The notes beneath the pieces were generated by a model. The model worked only from the letters and a program-made list of their open reading frames with translations. It did no database searches and was not told the DNA's origin. DNA of 64,000 nt from Talinum fruticosum (lineage: Eukaryota; Streptophyta; Magnoliopsida; Caryophyllales; Talinaceae): assembly GCA_021018815.1 (NCBI GenBank), contig JAITYX010000046.1:496001-560000 (forward strand), given 5' to 3'. The position numbers were made by a program, and so were the translations under genes. Below, piece by piece: positions 47,584 through 58,940 of the stretch (the first letter of the stretch is position 1; each line of letters opens with the position of its first letter).

Positions 47584-48964
47584 TGAAGACTCGGACTCGA
47601 ATTTATATCATTCCGAGTACTATCAAGGACTCAGGTACAAACCTCATGTCTCCTAGGTTTTGATTACAAGTCATTCCGAGTGTTATAAAAACTATTGCAT
47701 ATGTTTGCATTCGATTATGACCGACTCGTAAATCACATTCTTGTTCATCAACTCATACCGATGCTTCGAGTCACTCGGACACTACTCACACTTATCGCAT
47801 GTTCAAACAATCTCTCTAACACTTTTAATCCGTGTTCGACTTCATATTCTAAGTTAAAGTGAATTACAACGTTAATTCAACTTTCTAAGTCAGCATGTTT
47901 GTTTGAAACATATTTGTGTAGATCAAGTACTCATACTCGATATTCTCTTTATAACTTGAACTTTTCTAAGACCGACTCGGATGGAATTTGAATATAATGA
48001 ATATTAGACTTAGAAAATTCCACTCTTCTAGGTCTCGAGATAATTATGCACTTGATTATCTTAATTAAATTATTATCTCGTGCCTAATCTTGGACCAAAG
48101 TATTTTTATACTTTGAGAACCAATATTTGTTGACTTTTGTAGGTTATCTAAACGAGGTTATCCTATTTTTGAATTACAAAAGTAACCGGCTTCAAGCTGT
48201 CAATCACCAGCAGACAAGGCTTTTCTACTTCGAACAAGGCCCAAACGTTGCGTCGGGGTTGTCTCGTTTCCAAAACTGGAAATCTTCAATGCTAAGCTCA
48301 GCTGTGGTTTCCACCCTACTTTTCGGACACCACCAGTGGATGGGGACATCCTATAGAGTCCAGAGCTATTGCACAACGTTCACATCTAAACGAATCTTTT
48401 TGAACGACTCGGAAGAACCGTTACAACGGTCCCAAAGGACTTCTGCTTGGTTATCTATAAATAGAAGGCACTTCACAAGACTTGAAGATTGCTAAACACA
48501 TTGCTAAAATTATATCTCTCTGTATAATATTCATTCAATCTTCTTCCTACAACTCCTAGTCTATGCTTAACACTTTTCCGAGTTGTTAAGTCTTGTCATC
48601 AGTCACATACTCTTTCTTACTCTCTAAGTAAGGTCCCTTGACCGAGCTGTAAAGGTTAACTCAACTCGGTTGTCCCTAGCTGTAAAGGTTACCTCGGTTA
48701 TGAAGTACTAGATCAGATAAGGGAACTTATGAGTCTAGGAAAATAGTGGATTTGACTTGGTGCTTAGATTAGCACTCGGTCGTGGTTTTCCGCCCTAGGA
48801 GGGTTTCCACGTAAATGCGAGTGCATACTTTTCCGAGTCCAATCTAGACTCGGATTGTCTTGATTATTCAGTTTAAACTTTAACACTTCCATTTTGTTAA
48901 AATTTCCTCTTCACCTTATTCACCCCCTCTAGGGTGACTAAGACTCTCCAAGAGCAAACCTTCA
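47584..48964 (+). repeat. 5' LTR of SIRE element B
   Basis: Starts TGAAGACTCGGACTCG and ends CCAAGAGCAAACCTTCA, directly before the primer site. The first 325 bp match the partial 3' LTR at 56707-57031. It is full of GACTCGG-type short motifs. Confidence 0.93.
48455..48464 (+). promoter_or_regulatory. TATA box of element B 5' LTR
   Basis: CTATAAATAG is in the same context as in the solo LTR at 37794. It lies about 510 bp before the LTR end. Confidence 0.7.
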
Positions 48965-48966
48965 AT

Positions 48967-48978
48967 TGGTATCAAAGC
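48967..48978 (+). other. Primer-binding site of element B (initiator tRNA-Met)
   Basis: TGGTATCAAAGC follows the LTR end by two bases and matches the initiator tRNA-Met complement TGGTATCAGAGC with one mismatch. Element D retains a closer form at 58884. Confidence 0.88.
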
Positions 48979-49024
48979 CTAGCCTTTCGTAAAGGATCTA
49001 ACAATTCAAAGGTCTAAAGATCAA

Positions 49025-50460
49025 ATGGCTCGGAACAATGGAGAGTTCGATGAAGGAGGATCTTCCAGCAGACCACCAAAGTTTAAAGGATCAAATTTTG
49101 TACACTCGGAAGAAGCTCATGGAATGCTTTCTACTAGATCACGATGAAGATGTATGGAACATCATACAAGAAGGCAATTACATACCAATGAAGATGGAAG
49201 ATATAAGACCCGTGCCTAAAGCAAAGTACGAGTGCACCACTCGAAGAGGCGAAAAGTTCGAAAGAACTTTAAAGCAATGAACATTCGATGTGCGCTATCG
49301 GCTCGGAAGAACACAAGTGAGTGTTAGCCTATGACACAACAAAAGATGTGTGGGACACTCTTGTCAACACATATGAAGGAACCAGCCAAGTAAGACAAGC
49401 GAAGATAAGCCAATAACTTCACAAATACGAGCTATTCAAAATGGAGCCAAAAGAGAATATCACTCAAATGTTCATATGCTTCACTGAGATTACGAATAAT
49501 CTTAAATCTTTGGGTAGAAAGATATCCCATGAAGAGATGTGTAGAAAAATCCTAAGGAGTCTACCCAAGAGAAGATGGGGTCCAAAGGTAACCGCCATCG
49601 AGGAAACTCAGAACTTCTCATTATTAAAGCTAGACAAACTCATTAGGAAGCTACTCACCCATGAGATCCATTCGGAAGAAGAGGACACCAAGGTCAGTCC
49701 TAAAAAGAATATTGCGCTGAAGGCCTCGTAAAGCGAGAGGGAAAATCTGAGTTCCTCATACTAAGAAGAAAATCCCATGGCACTCATTGCTCAAGGCTTC
49801 AAAAGAATGATGAAGCACAAGAGATGGGAGAAAAAGCCAAGACAACAGTTCTACAAGAAAGATAAGAAGGATGGAAAAGGTAAATACTCTTCCCTTTAAT
49901 GTTATCTTTAACTAAGAACTCTAGCTGTTTTGAATGTGGCAGCAAAGATCACATAGTCAAAGATTGTCCAAGAAGAAAGAGGGACAGAAAGTAGAAAAAG
50001 GCTATGATGTAACATGGAGTGATGAAAATTCATCTGAAGAAGATGAAGACTCGGATGACTCAAAGTGTCCGATAGCACTATCGGACTCGAAGCCGAATCC
50101 GAGTCGGTCTCGACAACTCGGACAACAAGGAGACAAATCCTCAGGAGGTAATTGAATACTTCCTCAAGTTTTCCAAACTTGATTTAGCTAAATATATTTA
50201 TGCTTTGGAAGAAAAGTCCAATTCGATTCTTCACAATACAAAGAACAACTTGAGTCTCTTACCTTTGAGAGCATTGTTTTGAAAAATGAATTGGAAAACC
50301 TAAGACCTACTCAAAGAGAGCTCAGGACTAGTACTCAAGCCAATGAGACCGAGTCCGAGGCACTTAGAAGAGAAAATGAGGATCTGAAACAAAAGCTCAA
50401 TGAGTCTCAAGAACTTGTTTTGCGGTTTACTCAAGGTCGAAAAGTTTTGACATGCTCTTA
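49025..50460 (+). pseudogene. gag of SIRE element B
   Basis: The ATG at 49025 opens MARNNGEFDEGGSSSRPPKF, shifts frame near 49090, and continues KLMECFLLDHDEDVWNIIQE. A retrotransposon gag (UBN2/DUF4219-type) region follows (MEPKENITQMFICFTEI, ISHEEMCRKILRSLPKRRWG). The CCHC zinc knuckle (CFECGSKDHIVKDC, 49926-49967) is intact. Then an acidic stretch (WSDENSSEEDEDSDDSKCP) and a charged coiled-coil region (50279-50460). In the family this forms the virus-like-particle shell and binds RNA in the cytoplasm. Frameshifts and a stop at about 49731 break it. Confidence 0.85.
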
Positions 50461-50831
50461 GGTTTTCAATGTGTCTCCTTTAGGAAAGAAGGACTTGGTT
50501 TTAACAAAGAGGAGGAATCTAATTCCTACACAAATCTTTTCAAAAGGATTCCGAAGCTGTAAAGTTCGGGAAGGCCGAGCACGGTCCCATTCATAAGAAG
50601 GAAAGGAGGACTGATCCCGGACCAGTCTACAGGAGAAAGCCTTCTCCACCTATTTATAAAAGAAAAGATTTTCAAAAGAAAGAGACACAAACTCGGTTTT
50701 CTAAACGGAAGACTCGGAATCGGACCAATCCCAAAGTTATTCAAATCTGGGTTCCCAAGAGTCTACTTCCTTAAAATAGGACCACAGTAAAGGGAGTTAC
50801 TTGGGTTCGTTAGAGGAAGTAAGAAGGGTTA

Positions 50832-51790
50832 GTGTGTTTCGACTTGCGGGTAACTCGAGAAAAGATAAAAGGTCATTGGTACCTAGATAGTGGTTGCTCA
50901 CACCACATGTTAGGAGATTCAAGACTCTTTTATGAGTTAGAAGATTACAAGGGAGGCAAAGTCACCTTTGGAGATGACAGTAAGGGCAAGATATTTGGAA
51001 TAGGCAAGATTGGAAAAAGGAGACAACCCGGTCAGCCCAGTCTATCTTGTCTAGGGATTAAAGTACAATCTACTCAAGCATCTCTCAACTGTGTGACAAA
51101 GGACAAGAGGAAAGATTCACTCGGACCAATTGCTATATTTATGATGCAACTACCAAGGAGACTAAGCTATCAGGTAAGAGATCGGGTAATACCTACACTA
51201 TTCCTCTTTCGATCCAAGTCGAACTTATCTTGTTTAAAAGCTTCTCTGCATGATGATTCTTGGACATGGCATCGTAAACTAGGTCATGTTAGCATGAACA
51301 CCATTAAAAAGCTTGCATCTCATGGTTAAGTCAGAGGCTTGCATAACTATGCATTTAAGAAAGATAAAATTTGTGAAGCATGCACAAAAGGGAAACAGTC
51401 GGATCATCTTTCAAATCTCTCAAAGCTGTTTCCACATCCAAAGTTCTTGAATTGTTGCATATGGACTTGTGTGGTGAAATCCATGTCAAGAGCATCGAAT
51501 AAATCATATGTACTTGTGATAGTTGATGACTACCCACGATTTACCCGGGTTTGTTTTCTTAAGCACAAAAATGAAGCTTTCAAAGAGTTCAGCAAGCTCT
51601 ACGAGAAAATTCAAGTTGAGTCTAACCGACCATGGAAGGGTGCTTGATTACTCGGAATTTGCAGAGTTCCGTGATAAGAATGATATCTCCCACAACTTCT
51701 CAGCACCAAGAACTCCTCAATAGAACAGAGTAGTGGAGAGAAAGAATAGAACTCTTGAACAAATAGGAAGGACAATGATGATTGAACATG
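50832..51790 (+). pseudogene. Protease and integrase region of SIRE element B
   Basis: The protease motif WYLDSGCSHHM is at about 50880-50910 with catalytic Asp-Ser-Gly. The gag-pre-integrase segment (WTWHRKLGHVSMNTIKKLAS) is at 51260-51320, with the zinc-finger cysteines (CEACTKGKQS) at about 51372. Integrase core residues can be traced across frames: Asp in HMDLCGE (about 51460), Asp in VIVDDY (51515) and Glu in VVERKNRTL (51730). A stop sits just before VVERKN. Frameshifts lie at about 51330, 51440 and 51620. Confidence 0.82.
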
Positions 51791-51929
51791 ATCTCGCCTT
51801 ACTATTTCCGGGCTGAGGCGATCAACACAAGCAAACTACACACCGAACGGATGCCTCATCGGACCCATCCTGAAGAAAATTCCATACAAGCTCTACAAAG
51901 GGAAGAAACCCAACATTTCATACTTCAAA

Positions 51930-54003
51930 TCTTTTGGATGTAAGTGTTATGTTCACAATAATGGTAAGGATCACTTGACTAAGTTTGATGCTCGGTCGGA
52001 TGAAGGTATTTTTCTTGGTTATTCATCTCATAGTCGAGCATATCACATTTTCAATAAAAGAACTAACAAAGTGGAAGAAAACATCCACGTTATTTTTGAT
52101 GAGATTGATAAGGGAAAACCAAGTGAGTCAACATTCTCAGATCTGAAACTTAGTCGAAATGAAGATGATCTTATTGACGATGAGCTCGTAAAGAGTAAAG
52201 GAAAAGCAACTCGGAATGGGATAGCTCGTAATACCATGACTCATACCGAACCAACTTTGGAACCAGCTCGGAATGCTGAAAGTCAATCAAATGAGCAAGC
52301 TCAATCATATCAGACCACTGAAGATCAACCAATCCAACCTACAAATTTGGTGAACCGAGAGAATAGGTAGAGCATTCAAATATGCTTCGAGTCACCCACT
52401 CGAAAACATTTTGTCCGACATTAACGAGTGGGGTAACAACTCGTTCTTCTTTATAAAATCTATGTGGATTCACTGCATTCATATCACTAACTGAACCCGG
52501 AAATGCACTAGAGGCCCTAAATGAACCTGAATGGGTAGAGGCCATGCAAAAGGAACTGAATCAATTTGAAAGACACCAAGTCCGGACTCGACCAAACGAC
52601 CTTCGACCACCCAGTCATAGGAACCAAATGGATTTTCAAGAACAAACTGGATAAGGATAGGTTGGTAGTAAAAAATAAGGCTAGACTTGTGGCTCAAGGT
52701 TACAATCAAGAAGAAGGAATTGATTGTGGGGAAACCTTTGCACTAGTGGCTAGGATTGAAGCAATTAGAATCCTACTGGCATTTGCATCAAGCATGAACA
52801 TTAAATTATATCAAATGGATGTCAAATGTGTTTTTCTGAATGGTTTCATTCAAGAGGAAGTCTATGTTGAGCAACCCCTGGATTTGAAAACTCGGAATTT
52901 TCAAACCATATTTTCAAGTTGCAAAAGGCTCTCTATGGTCTTAAACAAGCTCCCAGAGCTTGGTATGAAAGACTAAGCACCTTCTTGGTTGAAAATGATT
53001 TTAAAAGAGGTCAGATTGACCCTTTTCATAAAAACCAAGGGGACAGACTTTCTTATTGTTCGGATTTATGTTGATGATATAATTTTTGGAGCAACTAATG
53101 AAAATTTATGCCGAGATTTTTCCGAGTTAATGAGACAGGAAATCTAAATGAGCATGATGGGAGAAGTCAATTTCTTCCTTGGTCTACAAATCAAACAAGA
53201 CAAAGATGGCATCTATGTCCATCGATCAAAGTATACTAATGAGTTGTTGAAGAAGTACAACCTTCAAGATGCAAAACATGTAGCAACACCGATGAGTAGT
53301 AACATAAAACTTGAGTCGGACGAAAAGGTAAAGCGAGTAGATCGAAACTCTATCGAGGTATGACTGGATCTCTGCTATATCTTACTTCCAGTAGGCCAAA
53401 AATAATGTTTAGTGTATGTCCGTGTGCAAGATTTCAAGCTAATCTAAAAGAATCACATCTCACTGCGGTGAAGAGAATCTTTAGATAACTTGCAGGGACT
53501 CGGAATTTAGGTCTATGGTGTTCAAGAGACTCGGAACCGACCCTCACTAGATACTCATATGCTGACTATGCTGGATACAAGGTTGATAGAAAGAGCACCT
53601 CGGGAGCCCGCTAGTTTCGGGTCAATCCCTTATGTCTTGGCACTCAAAGAACCGGAACTTAGTTGCTCTATCAATTGCTAAAGATAAGTACATTGCAGCT
53701 GGAGCATGCTATGTCCAGGTTCTATGGATCAAGTAAAATTTGAGAGATCTTGGACTTTCATTCAAATCAATCCCAATCAAGTGTGACAATCGAGTGCAAT
53801 CACCATCACTAAGAATCCAGTTCGCACTCAAAGACAAAGCATATCGAGGTCGGTATCATTTTCCGAGAGACCATTCCGAGAAAGGTGATATTGAACTTGA
53901 ATTCATTCCTATCAAACTTTAACTAGCTGATATCTTTACTAAGCCACTTAGTGAGGATTAGTTTTGCTTTATTAGGAATGAACTTGACATGATAAATGCA
54001 TGA
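51930..54003 (+). pseudogene. Reverse transcriptase and RNase H region of SIRE element B
   Basis: Open blocks include FDARSDEGIFLGYSSHSRAY (51982), then [16 protein letters not shown] and [16 protein letters not shown] (52680-52790), then [20 protein letters not shown] with the first RT Asp. The YVDD box (RIYVDDIIFGATN) is at about 53061-53100. RNase H follows in pieces (53380-53660, SYADYAGYKVDRKSTSGA) and the pol end reads DIFTKPLSED near 53930. Stops and frame changes are numerous, so no enzyme could be made. Confidence 0.85.
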
Positions 54004-54569
54004 TTATGTGCTACTCTAGTGAAATTATCTTGCATGATTATATGTTATATGTGTCATTTCCGTGCCTTAATAACAATTAGTTCAGTTGACCTAGTGATAT
54101 TGAGCTATGAGTTATTACTTGTTTGCGGTTTTTGTCACTCGAAACGTTACTGAGTCGGACTCGGTTTTTGAGAAAAATGGACATAAAAATTAGTGGAGAA
54201 TTTTAGAAATTTCTTTTAAAATTTCTCTCTTTCTCTCTCTTTCTCGCACGTATCGATAAGAGAACTAGTCGTTGGGAGATAGACACTTGGAATTCTAACC
54301 GTTGAGAGTAGAACGGACACACCGGTCCGAGGCGACCGTTGGAGAGTTGGGTCGGAATGGATACTCGAAGGACATTTCCTTCTCTATAAATAGCATATAT
54401 TTTCCTTCATTTTGCTACTTTACTCTTTACTCACTCACACTCTCGCATACTAGCTCCGGAGGAAGTTCGGTACTTTCAAGAGCAAGACTTCATTCTTAAG
54501 CAAGTAAGCAAACCTTAAGCTCTCGGTGCTCTATCTCTCTCTCTCTCTCTCTCTCTCCCCCTTCGACCT
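54004..54569 (+). other. Spacer after pol with second TATA and CT tract
   Basis: There is no recognised protein until about 54600. CTCTATAAATAGCATAT at 54382 is a TATA-box sequence, followed about 150 bp later by a TCTC tract (54532-54556) and then the extra gene. This suggests a separate promoter or leader for that gene. Confidence 0.45.
54382..54395 (+). promoter_or_regulatory. Possible internal TATA box upstream of the extra gene
   Basis: TCTATAAATAGCAT lies between pol and the extra gene, with CTTTACTCTTTACTCACTC pyrimidine-rich leader sequence just downstream, as around a plant start site. Confidence 0.4.
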
Positions 54570-54579
54570 AACTCATTGT

Positions 54580-56290
54580 CTTCTCTCAAAGTTCACTCTC
54601 TTTTCTTCTCAAAATCCATAACCATGCCGAAATGAGGTTCCGCCCGTTAACCCTTCTAAGATCCAAAAGCCAAGAGGGTCCCTCTAACCCCTCTAAGATC
54701 CTTGTCACCCAACACCCGACGTTGGATGACAAATTCTTCCCAACCACAAAATTCTCGTGGTTGAACCACATCAAAACTACAAGGGTATATAATTTCCTCT
54801 ATTTCGTCTAGTTTATTTATCCAGAACTCATAGCTGAGTTCTATTCCAAGCTTTCTAGCTCGACGGGATCCTTACCTCCAGAGTTCACGATGTGGTGGTT
54901 CATATCGGCGTCTCTCTCCTCCACCACTTATTCAAAATTTCTTCTCTTTTCCTCAACGAGCAACCTTATCCCCTTCAATGAGGTTGTTGATGAATTCTTC
55001 GAGAAATATGCCAAAGAAATCCTTGAGTCACGCAAAAACTTCTCCGTGACTCGGATGAAGTCTCGATGCACGTTTTCTTTGTTTCCTGCCGATGAGAACT
55101 TTCTTCTCTCAAGCATTCCAACAAAGAGAATCCAAATTCCAAGATTCTCAAGGCTTTGTTTAACATACTCGAGGGCTACGATGTAGACCTCTTTCCTGCT
55201 ATTATCGAGCAAATGGCCTCTGTGCCGGCTTAGACCAAGAAATCCACCCCTATTCGTTTTGGGGCCCTCCTCACTTTCATCTTTAAACAAGTCAAGGTCC
55301 CGCTCCCCTCGGATCCTAACGAGGTTTCTTAGGCTACCATAGTGGTTGGCAGAAAAGAGCTTCTAAGCTATGTATACCAAGAAACCCAACCGGGTGTCTA
55401 GGTCTACGACTCGAACCGAGGTAACCTTCTCCTCCGCCTCAAACTCGGATCCACTCTCACTCCCTCCTCCACCTAGCGGTGCTTCCACCTTAGGTGCCCA
55501 TTCCTCTCGTCACTGCCGCCTTGTCCGCCACAATGATAGACAAGCTCTCCTCTATGTCCCTTGAGATAAAGGACACTCTCCGGTCATTCAAGACTGTTCT
55601 TCAATGTATGACCATTAACCAAAAGACAGACCCAATCTGAAATCCGAGAGCGAGCAGGATGTGCTTCTTGAGATGAAAGCCTTGGTTAAGGAGCAGTAGG
55701 AGTTGATCGAGCTCCTTAGGGAAAGGCGCTCCAAAGCAGCTCGGGACCTAGAAAGCTCGACACATCCGAAGAGTCCTTGAGCCTCGCGAAATCTCCATCC
55801 GGAGAGGCAGCTGAACAAGAGGAGGAGGCTGTGGGCTGAAGCGGCTCCTTCGAGGAGAAGGAGGAAGGCGAGAAGGAAGCGGAACGAAGGAGGAAGAAGA
55901 AGGAGAAAAGGAAAAAGCCGAGGGACAACGTGCTCCTGCCCCTCAATCGGAAGTGATCGGCTCGGATTGCGGTCCGAGTGAGTCGGAAGACCTGCCGACG
56001 CCGGTCGATCGACAACGAGTCAAACCCGAGGAAGTGTTACCCTCCATCGAATTCCAAGAGGATGAACCTCTGGATGATCTTGTTCTGGGTCAGCCACTCG
56101 GAGCTGAACCCATCCCGCAGATACCGGTGCTGCCACCACCAAGATCTTCAACGTCTTCACGTTCATATCGGCGAAGGGGCACAACACGTTCATCCGCTTC
56201 GACTCGGACGAGCTCCCACTCCAACGTCTTAATTTTTTTCTCTCTTTCTGTTTTTCATTTTTTAATCCAGACACAAATTGTATCTACTTA
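54580..56290 (+). pseudogene. Extra (env-position) gene of SIRE element B
   Basis: A frame in the region 54625-55186 gives RFRPLTLLRSKSQEGPSNPS, then KFFPTTKFSWLNHIKTTRVY, a stop, and TMWWFISASLSSTTYSKFLL with EVVDEFFEKYAKEILESRKN. Later blocks are Ser/Pro-rich (55370-55560), then Lys/Glu-rich coiled-coil-like (55800-55920), then acidic (SESEDLPTPVDRQRVKPEEV, 55968-56027) with a Ser/Arg tail. The position between pol and 3' LTR is where SIRE elements carry their env-like gene. I see no signal peptide or fusion segment, and similarity to a known protein is not claimed. It has several frame breaks. Confidence 0.5.
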
Positions 56291-56691
56291 ATACATTCTT
56301 CCCCATTTTGTTGTTTTTGTTGAAAAGCAAGGGGAGAATATTTAGAAAATTTTTTGTCTTGTTTAGGGGAGTTTTCTCACCCTTTCCCGTGTATATATTT
56401 TCTATGCTTATGAATATATAAATGAAGTTAATGAATTCATGAATATTTTGCTTCTTTCGAGTTTATATTTCTTAGTGTATTTTGCTCGATATATCAGCTC
56501 ATCTATTTACTTTTGCTCCGATATAACTACTCAAAATTTTTTCATTAAACATTCTAAGTCCGAATCACTTCATTTATTTCTCTGCGATATTTTACTCTAA
56601 GCTCGATACATTCTCTCGCCATATGAATAAGAATCAAAACGCTTGATTATTTGACTAACAAAGTTTCTATCTCGAGTATGGAATGTCTTTC
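56291..56691. other. 3' non-coding region of element B
   Basis: AT-rich with GTTGAAAAGCAAGGGGAGAATATTTAG at about 56320, a second purine-rich tract. No gene. Confidence 0.5.
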
Positions 56692-56706
56692 ATAAAAAGG
56701 GGAGAT
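56692..56706 (+). other. Polypurine tract of element B
   Basis: ATAAAAAGGGGAGAT directly precedes the 3' LTR start TGAAGACTCGG at 56707. In the family it primes plus-strand synthesis. Confidence 0.85.
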
Positions 56707-57031
56707 TGAAGACTCGGACTTTGAATTTATATCATTCTAAGTACTATCAAGGACTCAGGTACAAACCTCATCTCTCCTAGGTTTTGATTACAAGTCATTC
56801 TTAGTGTTATAGAAACTATTGCATATGTTTTCATTCGATTCTAACTAACTTAGAAATCACATTCTTGTTCATACACCGATGCTTCGAGTCACTCGGACAC
56901 TACTCGGACTTATCCCATGTTCAAACATTCTCTCTAACACCTTTTATCCGTGTTCGACTTCGTATTCTAAGTTAAAGTGAATTATATCGTTAATTCAACT
57001 TTCTAAGTCAGCGTGTTTGTTTGAAACATAT
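56707..57031 (+). repeat. Truncated 3' LTR of element B
   Basis: It matches the first 325 bp of the 5' LTR and breaks off after GTTTGAAACATATTTG. The next base starts unrelated gag sequence, so most of the LTR was lost by deletion or recombination. Confidence 0.9.
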
Positions 57032-57723
57032 TTGTTTTAAGACTCACTCAAGGTCATAAAAGACTATTTCCATAAATTCTCCAAGCAAGATTTAGCTAGA
57101 TATATTTTTACCATGGTGGAAAACTCCAATTTTGATTCTTCTTTGTTCAAAGAAAAACTAGTCTCTAAAATCTCGAGAATAAGATTTTAAAAACTCATTT
57201 GGAAAAGCTAAGGCTTAACATTAAGGTAGTTAAGACTAGTTTTCAAGATAATGAGACTAAGTCGAGTGCCTCGGAACCGAGAATTAGTAACTAAAAGAAA
57301 AAGCTCACGAGTCTCAAGACCTTGTTTTAGGACTCACCCAAGGTCATAAAAACCTTGATCTAGTTCTTGGTTCGTAGCGTTTTTCTTTTAGAAAAGAGGG
57401 TCTTGGTTTCAACTTTAAAAAGGAGGATAACTCCTACAAGAGTTTTTTCAAAAAGAATTCTCAAAAAATTCATTTCGTAAAAGTTGAGCATGGTCCCATC
57501 ATCCAAGGAAGAAAGGGACTAAGTACAAAAATGTTTATCAAAATAAGTCTCCTTAGTTTGTTAACAAAAAGAAAGTTTTTTCACAAAAAGGAGACTCGGT
57601 TTCCCAAAAAGAAGATTCAGAATCAGACTAAGCCCAAACTAATTCGAATTTGTGTTCTCGTAAGGGCTCTTCCTTAAAAACTAACCTTAGTAAGGATAGT
57701 TACTTGGGTTTGTAAAAGGAAGT
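57032..57723 (+). pseudogene. SIRE gag C-terminal fragment
   Basis: It is homologous to the region 50165-50820 of element B: ATTTAGCTAGATATATTTTT, AATGAGACTAAGTCGAGTGC, GAGCATGGTCCCATCATC, and ends at CTTGGGTTTGTAAAAGGAAGT. It carries many stops. It belongs to a further copy, being neither B nor D, and is the target into which element D inserted at 57724. Confidence 0.75.
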
Positions 57724-58881
57724 TGAAGACTCGGGTATAACTCTCTATCTCTCTTAGGTTTTGATTCTAAGTCATTTAGAGCTTTATAGAAACTCATGTC
57801 TAAGTTTTCATCCTATTCGACCTACTCGAAATCCGTGATTTAGCATAACAGTTCTCAACCGTGTTTCGACTCACTCGGACACAACTCGGAACAATCACAT
57901 GAGTAAATAAATCTTGGACCAAAGTATTTTTATACTTTGAGTACTCTTTTGATTTTCTTTTGAAGTTTGATTAAACAAGCCTAATCTACTTTTGAAATAC
58001 AAAAGCAGATTGGTTCTAACCATTAAACACCGACGGATAGAAATTACCCATTTCTAGACATGGCTTAGACACCGTGTCGGGGTTGTTTGTTTCCAAAACT
58101 AGAAAACTTCAACTTTAAGCCTAACGGTTGTTTCCACCCCATATTTCAATCACCACCAGAGGGATGGAACATCTTTTGAGCCAAGGAGCGCTTCATAACG
58201 TTCACATCTCAATGGATCTTTTTCTTAGGGACCCAAACTAGCTTACAACGACTATTGAAGCTCATCTGTTTAGAACAAGTTTGAACGGTCATTCTGCCTT
58301 GGTGCTTACAAATAGAAGTCACTCCACAAGACGTGAAGATTGATGAACACATTGCTTAACACTTACCTACTGCATTCTTATTCAATCTTCAACTTACAAC
58401 TCCTAATATGTAATTTCTTACTTTATGAGTTGTAAAGAAAGTCTTGTAATCACTCATACTCTTTCTACTTTCTTTGTAAGTCCTTTAACTGAGATGTAAG
58501 GGCTAACTCAACTCAGTTGTCCCTAACTATAAAGGTTAACTTAGTCAGGAAGTACTAGATCGGATAAGGGAACTTTTGAGTGTAGGAAAACTTGTAAAGG
58601 AATTGTCTAAGGGAGCAATTCGGTAAGAGTTAGTCCTTTGTAATTGTGGATTCAATTAGTGAATTTGACTTGGTGCTTCGATTAGCACTATCCGTGGTTT
58701 TCTGCCCTAGAAAGGTTTCCACGTATTTCTTGTGTACTTAACTTTCCGACTCCAATTTAGACTCGGAATTTGTTTGTTAGTCCGATCACGTGCATAACTC
58801 GTTTGATATTTTAAAAAATCTTCCATTACCCTATTTACCCCCTCTCTAGGGTGACTTAACATCTCCAAGAGTAAACCTTCA
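57724..58881 (+). repeat. 5' LTR of SIRE element D
   Basis: Starts TGAAGACTCGGGTATAAC and ends AAGAGTAAACCTTCA. It keeps CTTGGACCAAAGTATTTTTA and the TACAAATAGAAG version of the TATA region (58308). It is about 200 bp shorter than the LTR of element B. Confidence 0.9.
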
Positions 58882-58883
58882 AT

Positions 58884-58895
58884 TGGTATCAGAGG
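58884..58895 (+). other. Primer-binding site of element D (initiator tRNA-Met)
   Basis: TGGTATCAGAGG matches the initiator tRNA-Met complement in 11 of 12 bases, two bases after the LTR end. Confidence 0.9.
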
Positions 58896-58940
58896 CTAGC
58901 CTTTCAAGAGGATCTTACAATCCAATGGTATAAAGATCAA

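Larger units (their letters stand above)
47584..57031 (+). mobile_element. SIRE/Maximus-type Copia element B, nearly full length
   Basis: In order: 5' LTR 47584-48964, initiator-Met primer site, gag with CCHC knuckle, protease, integrase, reverse transcriptase, RNase H, an extra gene, polypurine tract and a truncated 3' LTR. The gag C-terminal VTWSDENSSEEDEDSDD, the WYLDSGCS protease and the long region between RNase H and 3' LTR point to the SIRE/Maximus lineage. It lies inside the gag of element A (junction 47583/47584). Many stops and frameshifts make it inactive. The 3' LTR stops after 325 bp at a junction with another gag fragment. Confidence 0.9.

Noticed and set aside
54580..56290. Calling the extra SIRE gene a true envelope protein
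   Set aside because: No signal peptide or convincing fusion/membrane architecture is visible; only the position supports the name.
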